NCBI GenBank assembly: GCA_014324045.1
Contig: JACOMY010000018.1
Location: 1-54,640, forward strand
DNA: 54,640 nucleotides
Reading direction: 5' to 3'
Source of the DNA: Rhodospirillales bacterium
Lineage (GTDB): Bacteria; Pseudomonadota; Alphaproteobacteria; Kiloniellales; JACOMY01
In this document: positions 34,080-43,668 of the stretch, one piece after another
Numbering within the stretch: the stretch's first letter is position 1
Layout: every line of letters starts with the position of its first letter
Program-made: the position numbers and the translations under genes
The notes under the pieces: generated by a model
What the model was told of the DNA's origin: nothing
What the model saw: the letters and a program-made list of their open reading frames with translations, nothing else
The model's database searches: none

Positions 34080-34275
34080 GGGAACCGTCCTACGGAGGAT
34101 CATCCCTTCGATCGTGTCCGCGTAGCCTGTCGTCACTCTCGCAGCTTGAAGTGCAATGAACGATCCGGCAGCGGGCGCACACTGGGCGTGTGGGGCTTGA
34201 ACAACGACTTGAAAACCAAGCAGATCACTCCCCACCGCTTCATACCTTGGGGCTGGTAGCTTAGGGGTTAGCACT

Positions 34276-35292
34276 GTGCGTTGGTCGCGAAGGCTTCAGA
34301 CGGTCGATGTGCATTGCGCAGGTGAGATTGGCCGCGTCGTGACCGGAGGAGTCCCGGACATTCCCGGGGCGACCATGGCCGCCAAGCTGGATCACCTCAA
34401 CAAGGTCGACGACAGTCTGCGTCGTTTTCTCTGTTCCGAGCCGCGCTCCGGTCCGGCCGGGTCTTTCTGTTTACTCGTCCCGGCCTGCGAGCCGTCGGCG
34501 GAGGTAGGTTTCATCGTCCTGCAACCGGACCGGGCGCACGCAATGTCCGGCTCGAACGCCATGTGCGCCGTGACGGCCCTTTTGGAGACCGGCATGAGAC
34601 CCATGGTCGAACCGGAAACGGTCGTGACGCTCGATACTGCGGCAGGCCTCGTGCGGGCTGTTGCGCACTGCGAGCGAGGGAAGGTCACAGGTGTTTCCCT
34701 GGCGATGCCGCCCTCCTTCGTTGCCAGAAAGAATGCGGTCGTCGAGACGGAGGCCTGGGGCGCCGTTCGCTATGACCTCTGTTTCGGAGGCGTCTTCTAT
34801 GCGCTGGTGGATGTGGCGCAGGTCGGGCTGAGCATCGCCCCGGAAAACGCGCGCGTACTGGCGACGCGGGGCCTTGCGCTTCGAGACCGGATCGCCGCCG
34901 TTGAGGCCGCGCCCCACCCAACGAACAGCGCATTGGATGGGCTGGCCTATGTAATGTTCCGATCCGACGAGCCGGATGGCGCGATCCGCACCTGTACGAT
35001 CTTGCGACCGGGCCGAGCGGATCGCTCGCCCTGTGGCACCGGTTCGAACGCCAACATGGCGGCGCGCTACGCAGACGGACGTGCACAGCCCGGCGACCGT
35101 CTCCTGTCTCGCTCCATCATCGGCGGAGAGTTCCTGACCGAGTTCCTCGAAGCGGATCGAATCGGCCCCTACGTCGCCACGCATAACCGCGTATCCGGCC
35201 AATGCTGGATCTACGCCATAAGCCAAATCGGTCTGGACCCTACAGACCCCTTTCCGACCGGTTTCATTCTTCCCGACACCTGGGGCGAATGA
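34276..35292 (+). CDS. Proline racemase family protein (hydroxyproline epimerase/dehydratase candidate)
   Basis: A 338-residue two-lobed enzyme of the proline racemase superfamily. The first catalytic position is Ser (MSGSNAMCAV instead of the usual Cys-Gly-His-Gly); the second Cys is kept in DRSPCGTGSNANM. Ser/Cys members are, to my knowledge, 4-hydroxyproline epimerases or 3-hydroxyproline-acting enzymes. The GTG start gives RWSRRLQTVDVHCAGEIGR, the expected N-terminus. With the DapA-like enzyme it points to hydroxyproline catabolism. About 195 bases without a clear gene separate it from the SDR. Confidence 0.85.
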   Translation: MRWSRRLQTVDVHCAGEIGRVVTGGVPDIPGATMAAKLDHLNKVDDSLRRFLCSEPRSGPAGSFCLLVPACEPSAEVGFIVLQPDRAHAMSGSNAMCAVTALLETGMRPMVEPETVVTLDTAAGLVRAVAHCERGKVTGVSLAMPPSFVARKNAVVETEAWGAVRYDLCFGGVFYALVDVAQVGLSIAPENARVLATRGLALRDRIAAVEAAPHPTNSALDGLAYVMFRSDEPDGAIRTCTILRPGRADRSPCGTGSNANMAARYADGRAQPGDRLLSRSIIGGEFLTEFLEADRIGPYVATHNRVSGQCWIYAISQIGLDPTDPFPTGFILPDTWGE

Positions 35293-35330
35293 AACACCTG
35301 CCTCGAACCCAGAGAAGAGCACCGGGATGG

Positions 35331-35369
35331 CTGCCCCCCGGTCCAGTCCCAGAAAGTAACCGGGGGCAG
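35331..35369. terminator. Bidirectional hairpin between convergent genes
   Basis: CTGCCCCCCGGT (35331-35342) can pair with ACCGGGGGCAG (35359-35369), leaving one bulge. It lies between the stops of the proline-racemase-family gene and the acyl-CoA dehydrogenase. No T-run follows, so its strength is uncertain. Confidence 0.45.
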
Positions 35370-35373
35370 AACC

Positions 35374-36534
35374 TCAACCCCCCAGCGGGCGCAGCAGGGA
35401 ACGGCCGATGATGTGACGCTGGATCTCGCTGGTGCCCTCCCAGATCCGCTCGACGCGGGCGTCGCGCCAGATTCGCTCCAGGGGCAAGGAATCCATCAGA
35501 CCCATGCCGCCGAAGATCTGGATCGCCTCGTCGGCGACCTTGGCCAAGGTCTCCGTGGCGTAGAGCTTGGCCATAGCGAAGTCTCGATCTTGGGCCTGGC
35601 CCTGCCCATGCTTCCAAGCACACCAGAGGGTCAGCAACTCTGCCGTCTGAATCGCGGTCGCCATATCGGCCAGCTTGAAGGAGATACCCTGGAAGCGGCC
35701 AATGGTCTGGCCGAACTGCTTGCGTGTCGCTGCCCAGTCCACAGCCAGCTCATGCGCGCGCTGCGCCCGGCCGAGGCACATGGCGGCGATCTGCAGGCGA
35801 GTGGCGCCCAGCCAGTCGTTGGCGGTCTCGAAGCCGCGATGCACCTCGCCCAAGACCTGGCGCTTGTGCACCCGGCAGTCGTCGAACATGAGCTCACAGT
35901 TGCGATAGCCGCGGTGGGAGACCGGACGCGGACCCAGGCGCACTTCGAAGCCCGGGGTGCCCTTGTCGATATAGAATGCGGTGATGCGCTTCTTCGGTCC
36001 CCGCGGCGTCTCTTCCTCGCCGGTGGCGGCAAAGAGAATGATGAAATCCGCCATGTCGGCATGGCTGATGAAGTGCTTCATGCCGTCGATCACGAAGTCG
36101 TCGCCGTCGGCCACCGCCCTGGTCTTCATCGACCGCAAGTCGGAGCCGGCATCCGGCTCGGTCATGGCCAGGGCCTCGGTCTTCTCGCCGCGGATCGTCG
36201 GCAGCAGGTAGCGCTCGATCTGCTCGCCCTCGCTGGCTTGCAGGATGTTGGAGGGCCGGGCCACCAGATACTGCAGGGCGAAGTTAGCCCGTCCCAGTTC
36301 GCGCTCCATCAGGGCCAGGGTTACCGAATCCAAGCCGCCGCCGCCGAGGTTCTCCGGCATGTTGGCGGCATAAAGGCCCAGCTCCATGGACGTGCTCTTG
36401 ACCTCCTGGACGATCGCCTCGGGGATTTCGTCCAGACGCTCGACGGTCTCTTCGTGCGGATAGAGCACCTTCTCTACGAAGCTGCGCGTGGTGCGGACGA
36501 TCAACTCCTGCTCTTCGCTCAGGTCGAACTGCAT
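35374..36534 (-). CDS. Acyl-CoA dehydrogenase
   Basis: FAD flavoenzyme of 386 residues. Typical segments are LAMTEPDAGSDLRSMKTRA, the middle beta domain (GPRPVSHRGYRNCELMFDDC), ATRKQFGQTIGRFQG and the C-terminal QIFGGMGLMDSLPLERIWRD with YxxGT-like WEGTSEIQRHI. The substrate is unknown. As the last gene of the carnitine cluster, 10 bases after the carnitine dehydrogenase fusion, a role on a carnitine- or butyrobetaine-derived CoA ester is possible. ATG 36534 gives the family N-terminus MQFDLSEEQELIVRTTRSF. Confidence 0.9.
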   Translation of the reverse strand: MQFDLSEEQELIVRTTRSFVEKVLYPHEETVERLDEIPEAIVQEVKSTSMELGLYAANMPENLGGGGLDSVTLALMERELGRANFALQYLVARPSNILQASEGEQIERYLLPTIRGEKTEALAMTEPDAGSDLRSMKTRAVADGDDFVIDGMKHFISHADMADFIILFAATGEEETPRGPKKRITAFYIDKGTPGFEVRLGPRPVSHRGYRNCELMFDDCRVHKRQVLGEVHRGFETANDWLGATRLQIAAMCLGRAQRAHELAVDWAATRKQFGQTIGRFQGISFKLADMATAIQTAELLTLWCAWKHGQGQAQDRDFAMAKLYATETLAKVADEAIQIFGGMGLMDSLPLERIWRDARVERIWEGTSEIQRHIIGRSLLRPLGG

Positions 36535-36544
36535 GGCCCCTCTT

Positions 36545-38029
36545 CTATCGCTGCATTGCAATCCGGCGACCGGCATCGGCCGGAGGCTCGGCATTCCGGT
36601 GGACCGCCCAGATGGCGTCAAGCACCGCCTTGGGTTCCGGCAGAATCGACGCGGCCTTGCCGGCCTTGCCGTCGACGTGCAGCAGCATCTGCTCGGCGGT
36701 GAAGAGGGTCTTGCCGCTGTCGCGATCGAGGATGGCGTGGTACAGATGCAACCTTTTGGCATCCAAGCCCAAAATCCAGGTCTCATATGCCAGCGCCTGA
36801 TTCAGATGCCCCTGGTCGTAATAGTTCAGGTGGCTCTCCACCGTGAAGAAGGAGTGCCCCGCCGCCCGATAGGCCTCGTCGATCCCGATGTAGCGGAACA
36901 GAGCGTCCGAAGCCTCTCCGATCGCCGTAACGAAGAAGGCCTCGCTCATGTGCTGATTGTAGTCCAGCCAATCCGGCCTGACGAAGCCCTCGGCCAAGCT
37001 CAGCGGTGCATCCGGAGTCTCGCCCGGCTGCCAGCGCTTGGACTGCACCGCCTCGAACATGCGCGCCTCGTAGTCCGCCATGGTCTTGCCGGCACCGACG
37101 CCGAAGGGACGCAGTGCCCGCATCACGGCGATCAGCGCATTGTCGCGCTGGCTTTCCAGCTGGGCGATGGTGATGCCTGCGGCCTGGGCCTGCGTGCCCT
37201 CGACCATGCGATCGATCAGGCTCTCGGTCAGTTCCGGCGCTTCCAGCTTGGTCCAGGGCAGCTTCAAGGCCGGGCCGAACTGCTCCAGCATGTGGCGCAT
37301 GCCCGCCTCACCACCGGCCAGGTGAAAGACCATACCGGTGCCCCAGAAGGCCCAGCGCAGGCCGGGACCGTAGGCCATAGCCTGGTCCAGTTCGTCGGTA
37401 GTCGCCACGCCCTCGGCCACCAGGTGCAGGTACTCGCGCCACAGCGCCTCCTGCAGACGGTCGGAGAGATAGGCCGGCACCTCCTTACGCACATGCAGGG
37501 GATGCATCCCGATGCCGGCGTAGAAGGCCCTGGCCCGTTCGATGCTCTCCGGCACCGTCTTTTTGCCGGCCACCAGTTCCACCAGCGGCAGCAGATAAAC
37601 CGGATTGAAGGGATGACCGATCAGCACGCGTTCCGGCCTGCTGCAGTCTGCCTGGATCTCGGTCGGCAAGAGACCGGAGGAGGAGGAAGCGACCAGCGCG
37701 CCGGGCTTGGCCGCCGCATCGATCTGCGCATGGATCTTGCGCTTGAGATCGATGCGCTCGGGCGCCGATTCCTGGATAAAATCAGCATCCCCTATCGCAT
37801 CGGCCAGGGTCTCCGAAAAGCGCAGCCGCTCCTGCGACGCACCCGCCGCGAGCCCCAGTTGGGAGATCGCCGGCCAGGCCCGCGCAACCGCGTCGCGCAG
37901 CTTGGCTTCCGCTCCCGGTGCCGGGTCGTGAGCCACGACGTCCAGTCCCCAGGCCAGGCAGCGCGTCGCCCATCCGGCACCGATCACCCCGCTGCCGACG
38001 ATGGCAAGGGTTCCGATTCCCTCGATCAT
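36545..38029 (-). CDS. lcdH: L-carnitine dehydrogenase fused to a betainyl-CoA thioesterase domain
   Basis: A 494-residue bifunctional protein. Residues 1-320 form a 3-hydroxyacyl-CoA dehydrogenase fold with NAD site LAIVGSGVIGAGWATRCLAWG, the SSSSGLLPTEIQ and GHPFNPVYLLPLVELV motifs and the EVPAYLSDRLQEALWRE segment. Residues ~340-480 form a hotdog thioesterase (DWLDYNQHMSEAFFV onward). This fusion is the known carnitine dehydrogenase-thioesterase: it makes 3-dehydrocarnitine and later hydrolyses betainyl-CoA to glycine betaine. It lies 24 bases after the cleavage enzyme gene. Confidence 0.88.
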   Translation of the reverse strand: MIEGIGTLAIVGSGVIGAGWATRCLAWGLDVVAHDPAPGAEAKLRDAVARAWPAISQLGLAAGASQERLRFSETLADAIGDADFIQESAPERIDLKRKIHAQIDAAAKPGALVASSSSGLLPTEIQADCSRPERVLIGHPFNPVYLLPLVELVAGKKTVPESIERARAFYAGIGMHPLHVRKEVPAYLSDRLQEALWREYLHLVAEGVATTDELDQAMAYGPGLRWAFWGTGMVFHLAGGEAGMRHMLEQFGPALKLPWTKLEAPELTESLIDRMVEGTQAQAAGITIAQLESQRDNALIAVMRALRPFGVGAGKTMADYEARMFEAVQSKRWQPGETPDAPLSLAEGFVRPDWLDYNQHMSEAFFVTAIGEASDALFRYIGIDEAYRAAGHSFFTVESHLNYYDQGHLNQALAYETWILGLDAKRLHLYHAILDRDSGKTLFTAEQMLLHVDGKAGKAASILPEPKAVLDAIWAVHRNAEPPADAGRRIAMQR

Positions 38030-38053
38030 GTTCGCCTCCTCCGGGCTTGAGCG

Positions 38054-38941
38054 CTAATTGCGGGGCTTGAGACCCAGGGCCTCGCGGCCCTCAGCCGGGG
38101 TCAGGGTCCGCGCGCCCAGATGCCGGAGGATCTCCACCGCGCGCTCGGTCAAGCTGGCGTTGGAGGCATAGACGCCCTTCTCCAGCCAGAGGTTATCCTC
38201 CAGACCGACCCGCACGTGTCCGCCCAGCAACGCCGCCTGCGCCACCATCGGCATCTGCATGCGTCCGATGGCGAAGCCGGCCCAGATGGCTTCGCGCGGC
38301 AGCAGATTGCGCATGGTCAGCATGGTCTCGGTCGAGGCCGGCGCACCATAGGGAATGCCGAGACAGAGTTGATACATCGGTTTGCCATCGATCAACCCCT
38401 CTTCGAAGAGGCGATTGGCCATCCAGACATGGCCGCTGTCGAAGCACTCCAGCTCCGGCTTCACGCCCAGTTCTTGAATGCGCCTGGCGCCTTTGCGCAG
38501 CATCTCCGGCGTGCCGACGTAGATGGAATCGCCGTCACCGAAATTGAGCGTGCCGCAATCCAGCGTACAGATCTCCGGCAGCAGTTCCTCGACATGGGCC
38601 AGGCGCTCGATCGCGCCGACCATGTCGCTGGCCGGTCCCTGCTCGGTCGGATTGGCATCGGCAATCTGCAGGTCACCGCCCATGCCGGCGGTCAGATTGA
38701 CGATGATGTCGGTGCTGCTATCGCGGATGCGGTTCACCACTTCGCGGTAGAGCTCGACCCGACGGCTGGGCTGCCCGCTGCCGGGCTCCCGCACATGCAT
38801 ATGGGCGATGGTCGCGCCAGCCTTGGCAGCCTCGATGGCGGCTTCGGCGATTTCCCGAGGGGTAACCGGAATGGCCGGGTGCTTGCCGACCGTATCGCCG
38901 GCGCCAGTGATTGCACAGGTGACGATTACTTCTCTGTTCAC
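38054..38941 (-). CDS. 3-dehydrocarnitine:acetyl-CoA cleavage enzyme (BKACE family)
   Basis: A 295-residue beta-keto acid cleavage enzyme (TIM barrel, zinc dependent). Visible motifs are [38 protein letters not shown] (zinc-site His residues and substrate-binding residues) and NLTAGMGGD. Alongside the carnitine dehydrogenase-thioesterase it would convert 3-dehydrocarnitine and acetyl-CoA to betainyl-CoA and acetoacetate. It starts at GTG 38941, the first gene of the cluster. The specificity is inferred from context. Confidence 0.87.
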   Translation of the reverse strand: MNREVIVTCAITGAGDTVGKHPAIPVTPREIAEAAIEAAKAGATIAHMHVREPGSGQPSRRVELYREVVNRIRDSSTDIIVNLTAGMGGDLQIADANPTEQGPASDMVGAIERLAHVEELLPEICTLDCGTLNFGDGDSIYVGTPEMLRKGARRIQELGVKPELECFDSGHVWMANRLFEEGLIDGKPMYQLCLGIPYGAPASTETMLTMRNLLPREAIWAGFAIGRMQMPMVAQAALLGGHVRVGLEDNLWLEKGVYASNASLTERAVEILRHLGARTLTPAEGREALGLKPRN

Positions 38942-38999
38942 AGCCCTATTCCCTCAGCCGATTGAGAGCACATCCTAGTTAGCTAAACATCCAACAAGA

Positions 39000-39538
39000 G
39001 ACCAGTGCTTAGAAACGCATGGATCCTGCCTGGCTGCATCCTGTCCTGTGGCGGCCTCGCGCCAATCGCTGCGGCGGATGGCCTTTGCCTAAGACCGGTT
39101 CGCGCCTGGACCGCTTGGCCAGCCAGTTGACCGCGCATGGGCCTGGCAGAAAAAGCGTGCGGGGTTGGCTTGCGAGGACCCGGAGGTAGGATGCCTCGTG
39201 ACCTTGTCCGTGCAGGCGCTGCAGCGGAGCGGTCGGCAGCATCCGGCCGCAACCCTCCCCCGCCGATCGAGGACAACATAGAGGGCGTAGATCCCGGTCT
39301 GCGCCGCGCCAAGGCGCCCTCTTCCCGGCCCGCAGGTGCCGATCCGGCAGCACGCCGTCCGGCGACGAGCGGATGCGTCTGGCGATTGGCGCCAACATTC
39401 CGCCTCGATCTCCGGCGAAAGTTTCAGCAGCTAGCGTTCAGGCAGTACGCCGGGATAGCCGATGCGCCGGATCTGGACAGGGATCGCGGCAATCTCAGCC
39501 GCATCGCCCAAACGGGAAGGGCAAACGCGAAGGCTCAT
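39000..39538 (-). pseudogene. GNAT acetyltransferase relic
   Basis: The reading frame begins at an ATG that overlaps the rsmB stop (ATGA), so it was once translationally coupled. It encodes SLRVCPSRLGDAAEIAAI and RRIGYPGVLPER, then a TAG. The frame continues with LLKLSPEIEAECWRQSPD and TGIYALYVVLDRRGR, the acetyl-CoA-binding strand region. Later similarity (LQRLHGQGHEASYLRVLASQP) is in another frame. One in-frame stop and at least one frameshift disable it. Confidence 0.65.
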
Positions 39539-40821
39539 GCCCGCCGTTGTAGCACGGCGACATAAAAGCCGTCGGTGGCGAAGGTATCCGGCCGCAAGGT
39601 GAGGCCACCGGCGGCATCGACGCCGGCCGAGCAGGCCGGCAACAGCGCCCGCGCGTCCAACTGCACGAAACCCTCAACCTCTTCGAGGAAGCGGGCGACT
39701 TGGATCTGATTTTCTTCCGGCAGCAGAGAGCAGGTCACATAGACCAATCGCCCGCCCGGCTTTACCAAGCGCGCGGCGGAGCCCAGGATCGTCTTCTGCA
39801 GGGCAACGAGGCACTCCAGTTCCTCGGGCTGCAGCCGCCAGCGTGCGTCAGGATTGCGGCGCCAGGCGCCCACGCCGCTGCAGGGCGCATCGACCAGCAC
39901 GCGGTGGAAGCTGGCCTTGTGGCGCTTGACCCAGGGATCGCACCGGCCGGTAAGCGTCCGGCGCGTCACGTTGAAGGCGCCGGCGCGCCGCAAGCGCTGG
40001 CCGGCCCGGTCCAGGCGGAACTTGCTGACGTCCAGGGCATAGAGATTTCCTTTGTTCTCCATGGCCGCGGCCAGCGCCAAGGTCTTGCCGCCGGCGCCGG
40101 CGCAGAAGTCCACAATCCGCTCGCCGGGCTGCGCATCGACCAGCAGGGCTGCCAGTTGGCTGCCTTCGTCCTGCCGTTCCACCAAGCCTTCCTTGAAAGC
40201 CTCGGTAGCGGCGACGTTGCGGCGCTCCTCGACCCTGAGACCGATGGGCGAGAAGGAAGTTGCCGCGCAGGCAATGCCCTCGGTCTCCAAGACGGTCTTC
40301 GCCTCAGCACGGGTTGCCTTCAGCAGATTGACCCGCAGGTCCAAGGGCGCCGGCCGGGAGAGTGAGGCCAGCAGAGCCGCGGTCGCCTCGGGCAAATGCG
40401 GCAGCAGCCAGGCGGGGCACTCCCCGGCAACCTCGGGCGGCTGCCCGGCGTTCTCCAAGCGTTTCCCCCAGAGGAGACGCAGCGCCCGCGCTTCGCCCCG
40501 GTCGAGGGCAGCCGGCGCAAAGCGCGCACCGTCGAAGAGCGCCTCGACGGCAACGATCTCCAGCCTCTCCGACAGCAGCAAATCGGCCAGCGCCCGGCTG
40601 CGCGGAGCGGCAGGCAGTCCGGCACGTGCGAGCCACCAGTCCAGGCGGGCTTGGCGGCGCATGCGGTCGTAGACCACCTGCGTCAACTGTCGCCGGTCCC
40701 TGGCGCCGATGTAGCGGCGCCGGCGCAGATAGTCGGCCACCGCCCGATCGGCCGGACGGGGATCGGCGGCGATGGATTCGGCCAGTTCGATGGAGGCTTG
40801 AAGACGAGCGGACGGCGTCAA
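39535..40821 (-). CDS. rsmB: RsmB-type RNA (cytosine-5) methyltransferase
   Basis: A 428-residue protein with an N-terminal NusB-like RNA-binding region (residues 1-130). The C-terminal NOL1/NOP2/Sun domain contains the SAM site VDFCAGAGGKTLALAAAMEN, the catalytic-type motif VDAPCSGVGAWRRNPDARWR and the second Cys in YVTCSLLPEEN. It methylates a cytosine in 16S rRNA (position 967 in E. coli). The TTG start at 40821 overlaps the stop of an upstream relic (TTGA). It lies downstream of guaB, a common order. Confidence 0.9.
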   Translation of the reverse strand: MTPSARLQASIELAESIAADPRPADRAVADYLRRRRYIGARDRRQLTQVVYDRMRRQARLDWWLARAGLPAAPRSRALADLLLSERLEIVAVEALFDGARFAPAALDRGEARALRLLWGKRLENAGQPPEVAGECPAWLLPHLPEATAALLASLSRPAPLDLRVNLLKATRAEAKTVLETEGIACAATSFSPIGLRVEERRNVAATEAFKEGLVERQDEGSQLAALLVDAQPGERIVDFCAGAGGKTLALAAAMENKGNLYALDVSKFRLDRAGQRLRRAGAFNVTRRTLTGRCDPWVKRHKASFHRVLVDAPCSGVGAWRRNPDARWRLQPEELECLVALQKTILGSAARLVKPGGRLVYVTCSLLPEENQIQVARFLEEVEGFVQLDARALLPACSAGVDAAGGLTLRPDTFATDGFYVAVLQRRA

Positions 40822-41150
40822 GGGAGCTTCTTCTGGTAATTCTCTTCCAGCTGCCGGTCTATCTCCTGCAGTTCCGGCTTCGACTACTTCATGCCCATCC
40901 GATCCAAGAGGATGCAGACCAGGCCGGGCAGCTCCCTGCGGTCGTGCCGGCCTGTCCGGATACCGGAGTTTGGAGCGGAGGAAGGGCGCGCGGGCAATAA
41001 AATCGCGTCCCTGCTTGTCGAGGCGGCCTATCTCTGTCTCGATTCCTTAATCGACGTCCATGGGATGTACGGCGCCGAGGTGCGAGCGTAACTGCGCTTC
41101 GGGGCGATGCCGTAGCCAGTGGGCCTTGCTGCGTCCGGAGCCATGGCTCT
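40818..41150 (-). pseudogene. FMN-binding pyridoxamine 5'-phosphate oxidase family relic
   Basis: The N-terminal part reads EAQLRSHLGAVHPMDVD, a TAA, then GIETEIGRLDKQGRDFIARA and PFL. This matches the start of MSMEG_1061-type PPOX proteins. The C-terminal tail ELQEIDRQLEENYQKKLP is found in another frame and ends at a TGA overlapping the rsmB start. The FMN-binding middle (~100 residues) is missing. It sits between guaB and rsmB. Confidence 0.55.
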
Positions 41151-41175
41151 TGCTCCTTCGTTTCGAGGGAGACAC

Positions 41176-42792
<1,617 letters not shown>

Positions 42793-42902
42793 TCAGGACG
42801 ACCGCACCGAGCGGCCCCTTCCGTTCGGGAATGACCGGTAGCTGTGAATTTCTACCAAGCCATAGGTGCGCTTCTAGCCGACGAAGGGCTCCGGCCGGTC
42901 CG

Positions 42903-43373
42903 TCATCCCCCGGACACCTCTGCGATACAATCGATCTCCACCGCGACGCCCAGGGGCAGGGAAGATACGGAGACCGCAGCACGGCTGTGGTGCCCCTTCT
43001 CGCCGAAGACCTCCACCATCAGGTCCGAGGCACTGTCGATCACCTGCGGTTGCTGCACGAAATCCGGAGTGGAATTGACGAATCCTCCTAAACGCAGGAT
43101 GCGCTGTACCCGGTCGAGATCGCCGCCGGCGGCCTGCTTCAGCTGCGCGACGATGTTTATTGCACAGAGCCGCGCCGCCGCTTGGCCGGCCTCCAGGCCG
43201 ATCCCTGCTCCCAGCTTGCCAATGTAGTGAGGTTTACCGTCCTTCAGCGTGACTTGGCCAGAGACGAAGACGAGGTCCCCGCTGCGCACCCATCCAACGT
43301 AATTGGCGAGCGGAGCGGCTGCGTCCGGGATCGCGATGCCGAGCCTTTCCAACCGCGCAGAAATTTCCCCCAT
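42903..43373 (-). CDS. RidA family protein
   Basis: A 156-residue YjgF/YER057c/UK114 protein of the longer type. It has YVGWVRSGDLVFVSGQVTLK, the AAARLCAINIVAQLKQAAGG helix, VNSTPDFVQQPQVIDSASDL and the C-terminal SLPLGVAVEIDCIAEVSG. RidA members hydrolyse reactive enamine/imine intermediates released by PLP enzymes. In this longer subgroup the conserved active-site Arg is not evident, so activity is uncertain. ATG 43373 is used because the longer frame is not family-like. Confidence 0.88.
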   Translation of the reverse strand: MGEISARLERLGIAIPDAAAPLANYVGWVRSGDLVFVSGQVTLKDGKPHYIGKLGAGIGLEAGQAAARLCAINIVAQLKQAAGGDLDRVQRILRLGGFVNSTPDFVQQPQVIDSASDLMVEVFGEKGHHSRAAVSVSSLPLGVAVEIDCIAEVSGG

Positions 43374-43644
43374 AGCATTACCGCTCCCTATGAATCTGCA
43401 TTCTACCGTAGGGCTACCATAGGATCCTCGGTCAACCGGCGTTAGCCCTAATATCTCATGAGATGTCGCTTGCTTTAATCTTTTCGGTTTTGGGTCAAGG
43501 AACAGGCGTCTTATGGGCGATGCCGCCAAGCGCGGTACCGGCACCAAGGGCGGGCAATGGCGATTGGAGCCGATGCCAGTTTGCCGGAGACAGTCCGAGG
43601 ATAGTCTGCAAGATCTCTCCAACGCCGGTTTGAGGATGGAAAGA

Positions 43645-43659
43645 GGGAGCGTTGCTCCC
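43645..43659 (-). terminator. Terminator of nrdJ
   Basis: On the minus strand GGGAGC-AAC-GCTCCC is followed by TCTTTCC. It starts about 10 bases after the nrdJ stop and fits an intrinsic terminator with a short pyrimidine run. Confidence 0.5.
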
Positions 43660-43668
43660 CCCGCCCAA

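Noticed and set aside
34080..34275. Possible remnant gene between the SDR and the proline-racemase-family gene
   Set aside because: No frame gave recognisable protein segments; only a generic spacer can be claimed.
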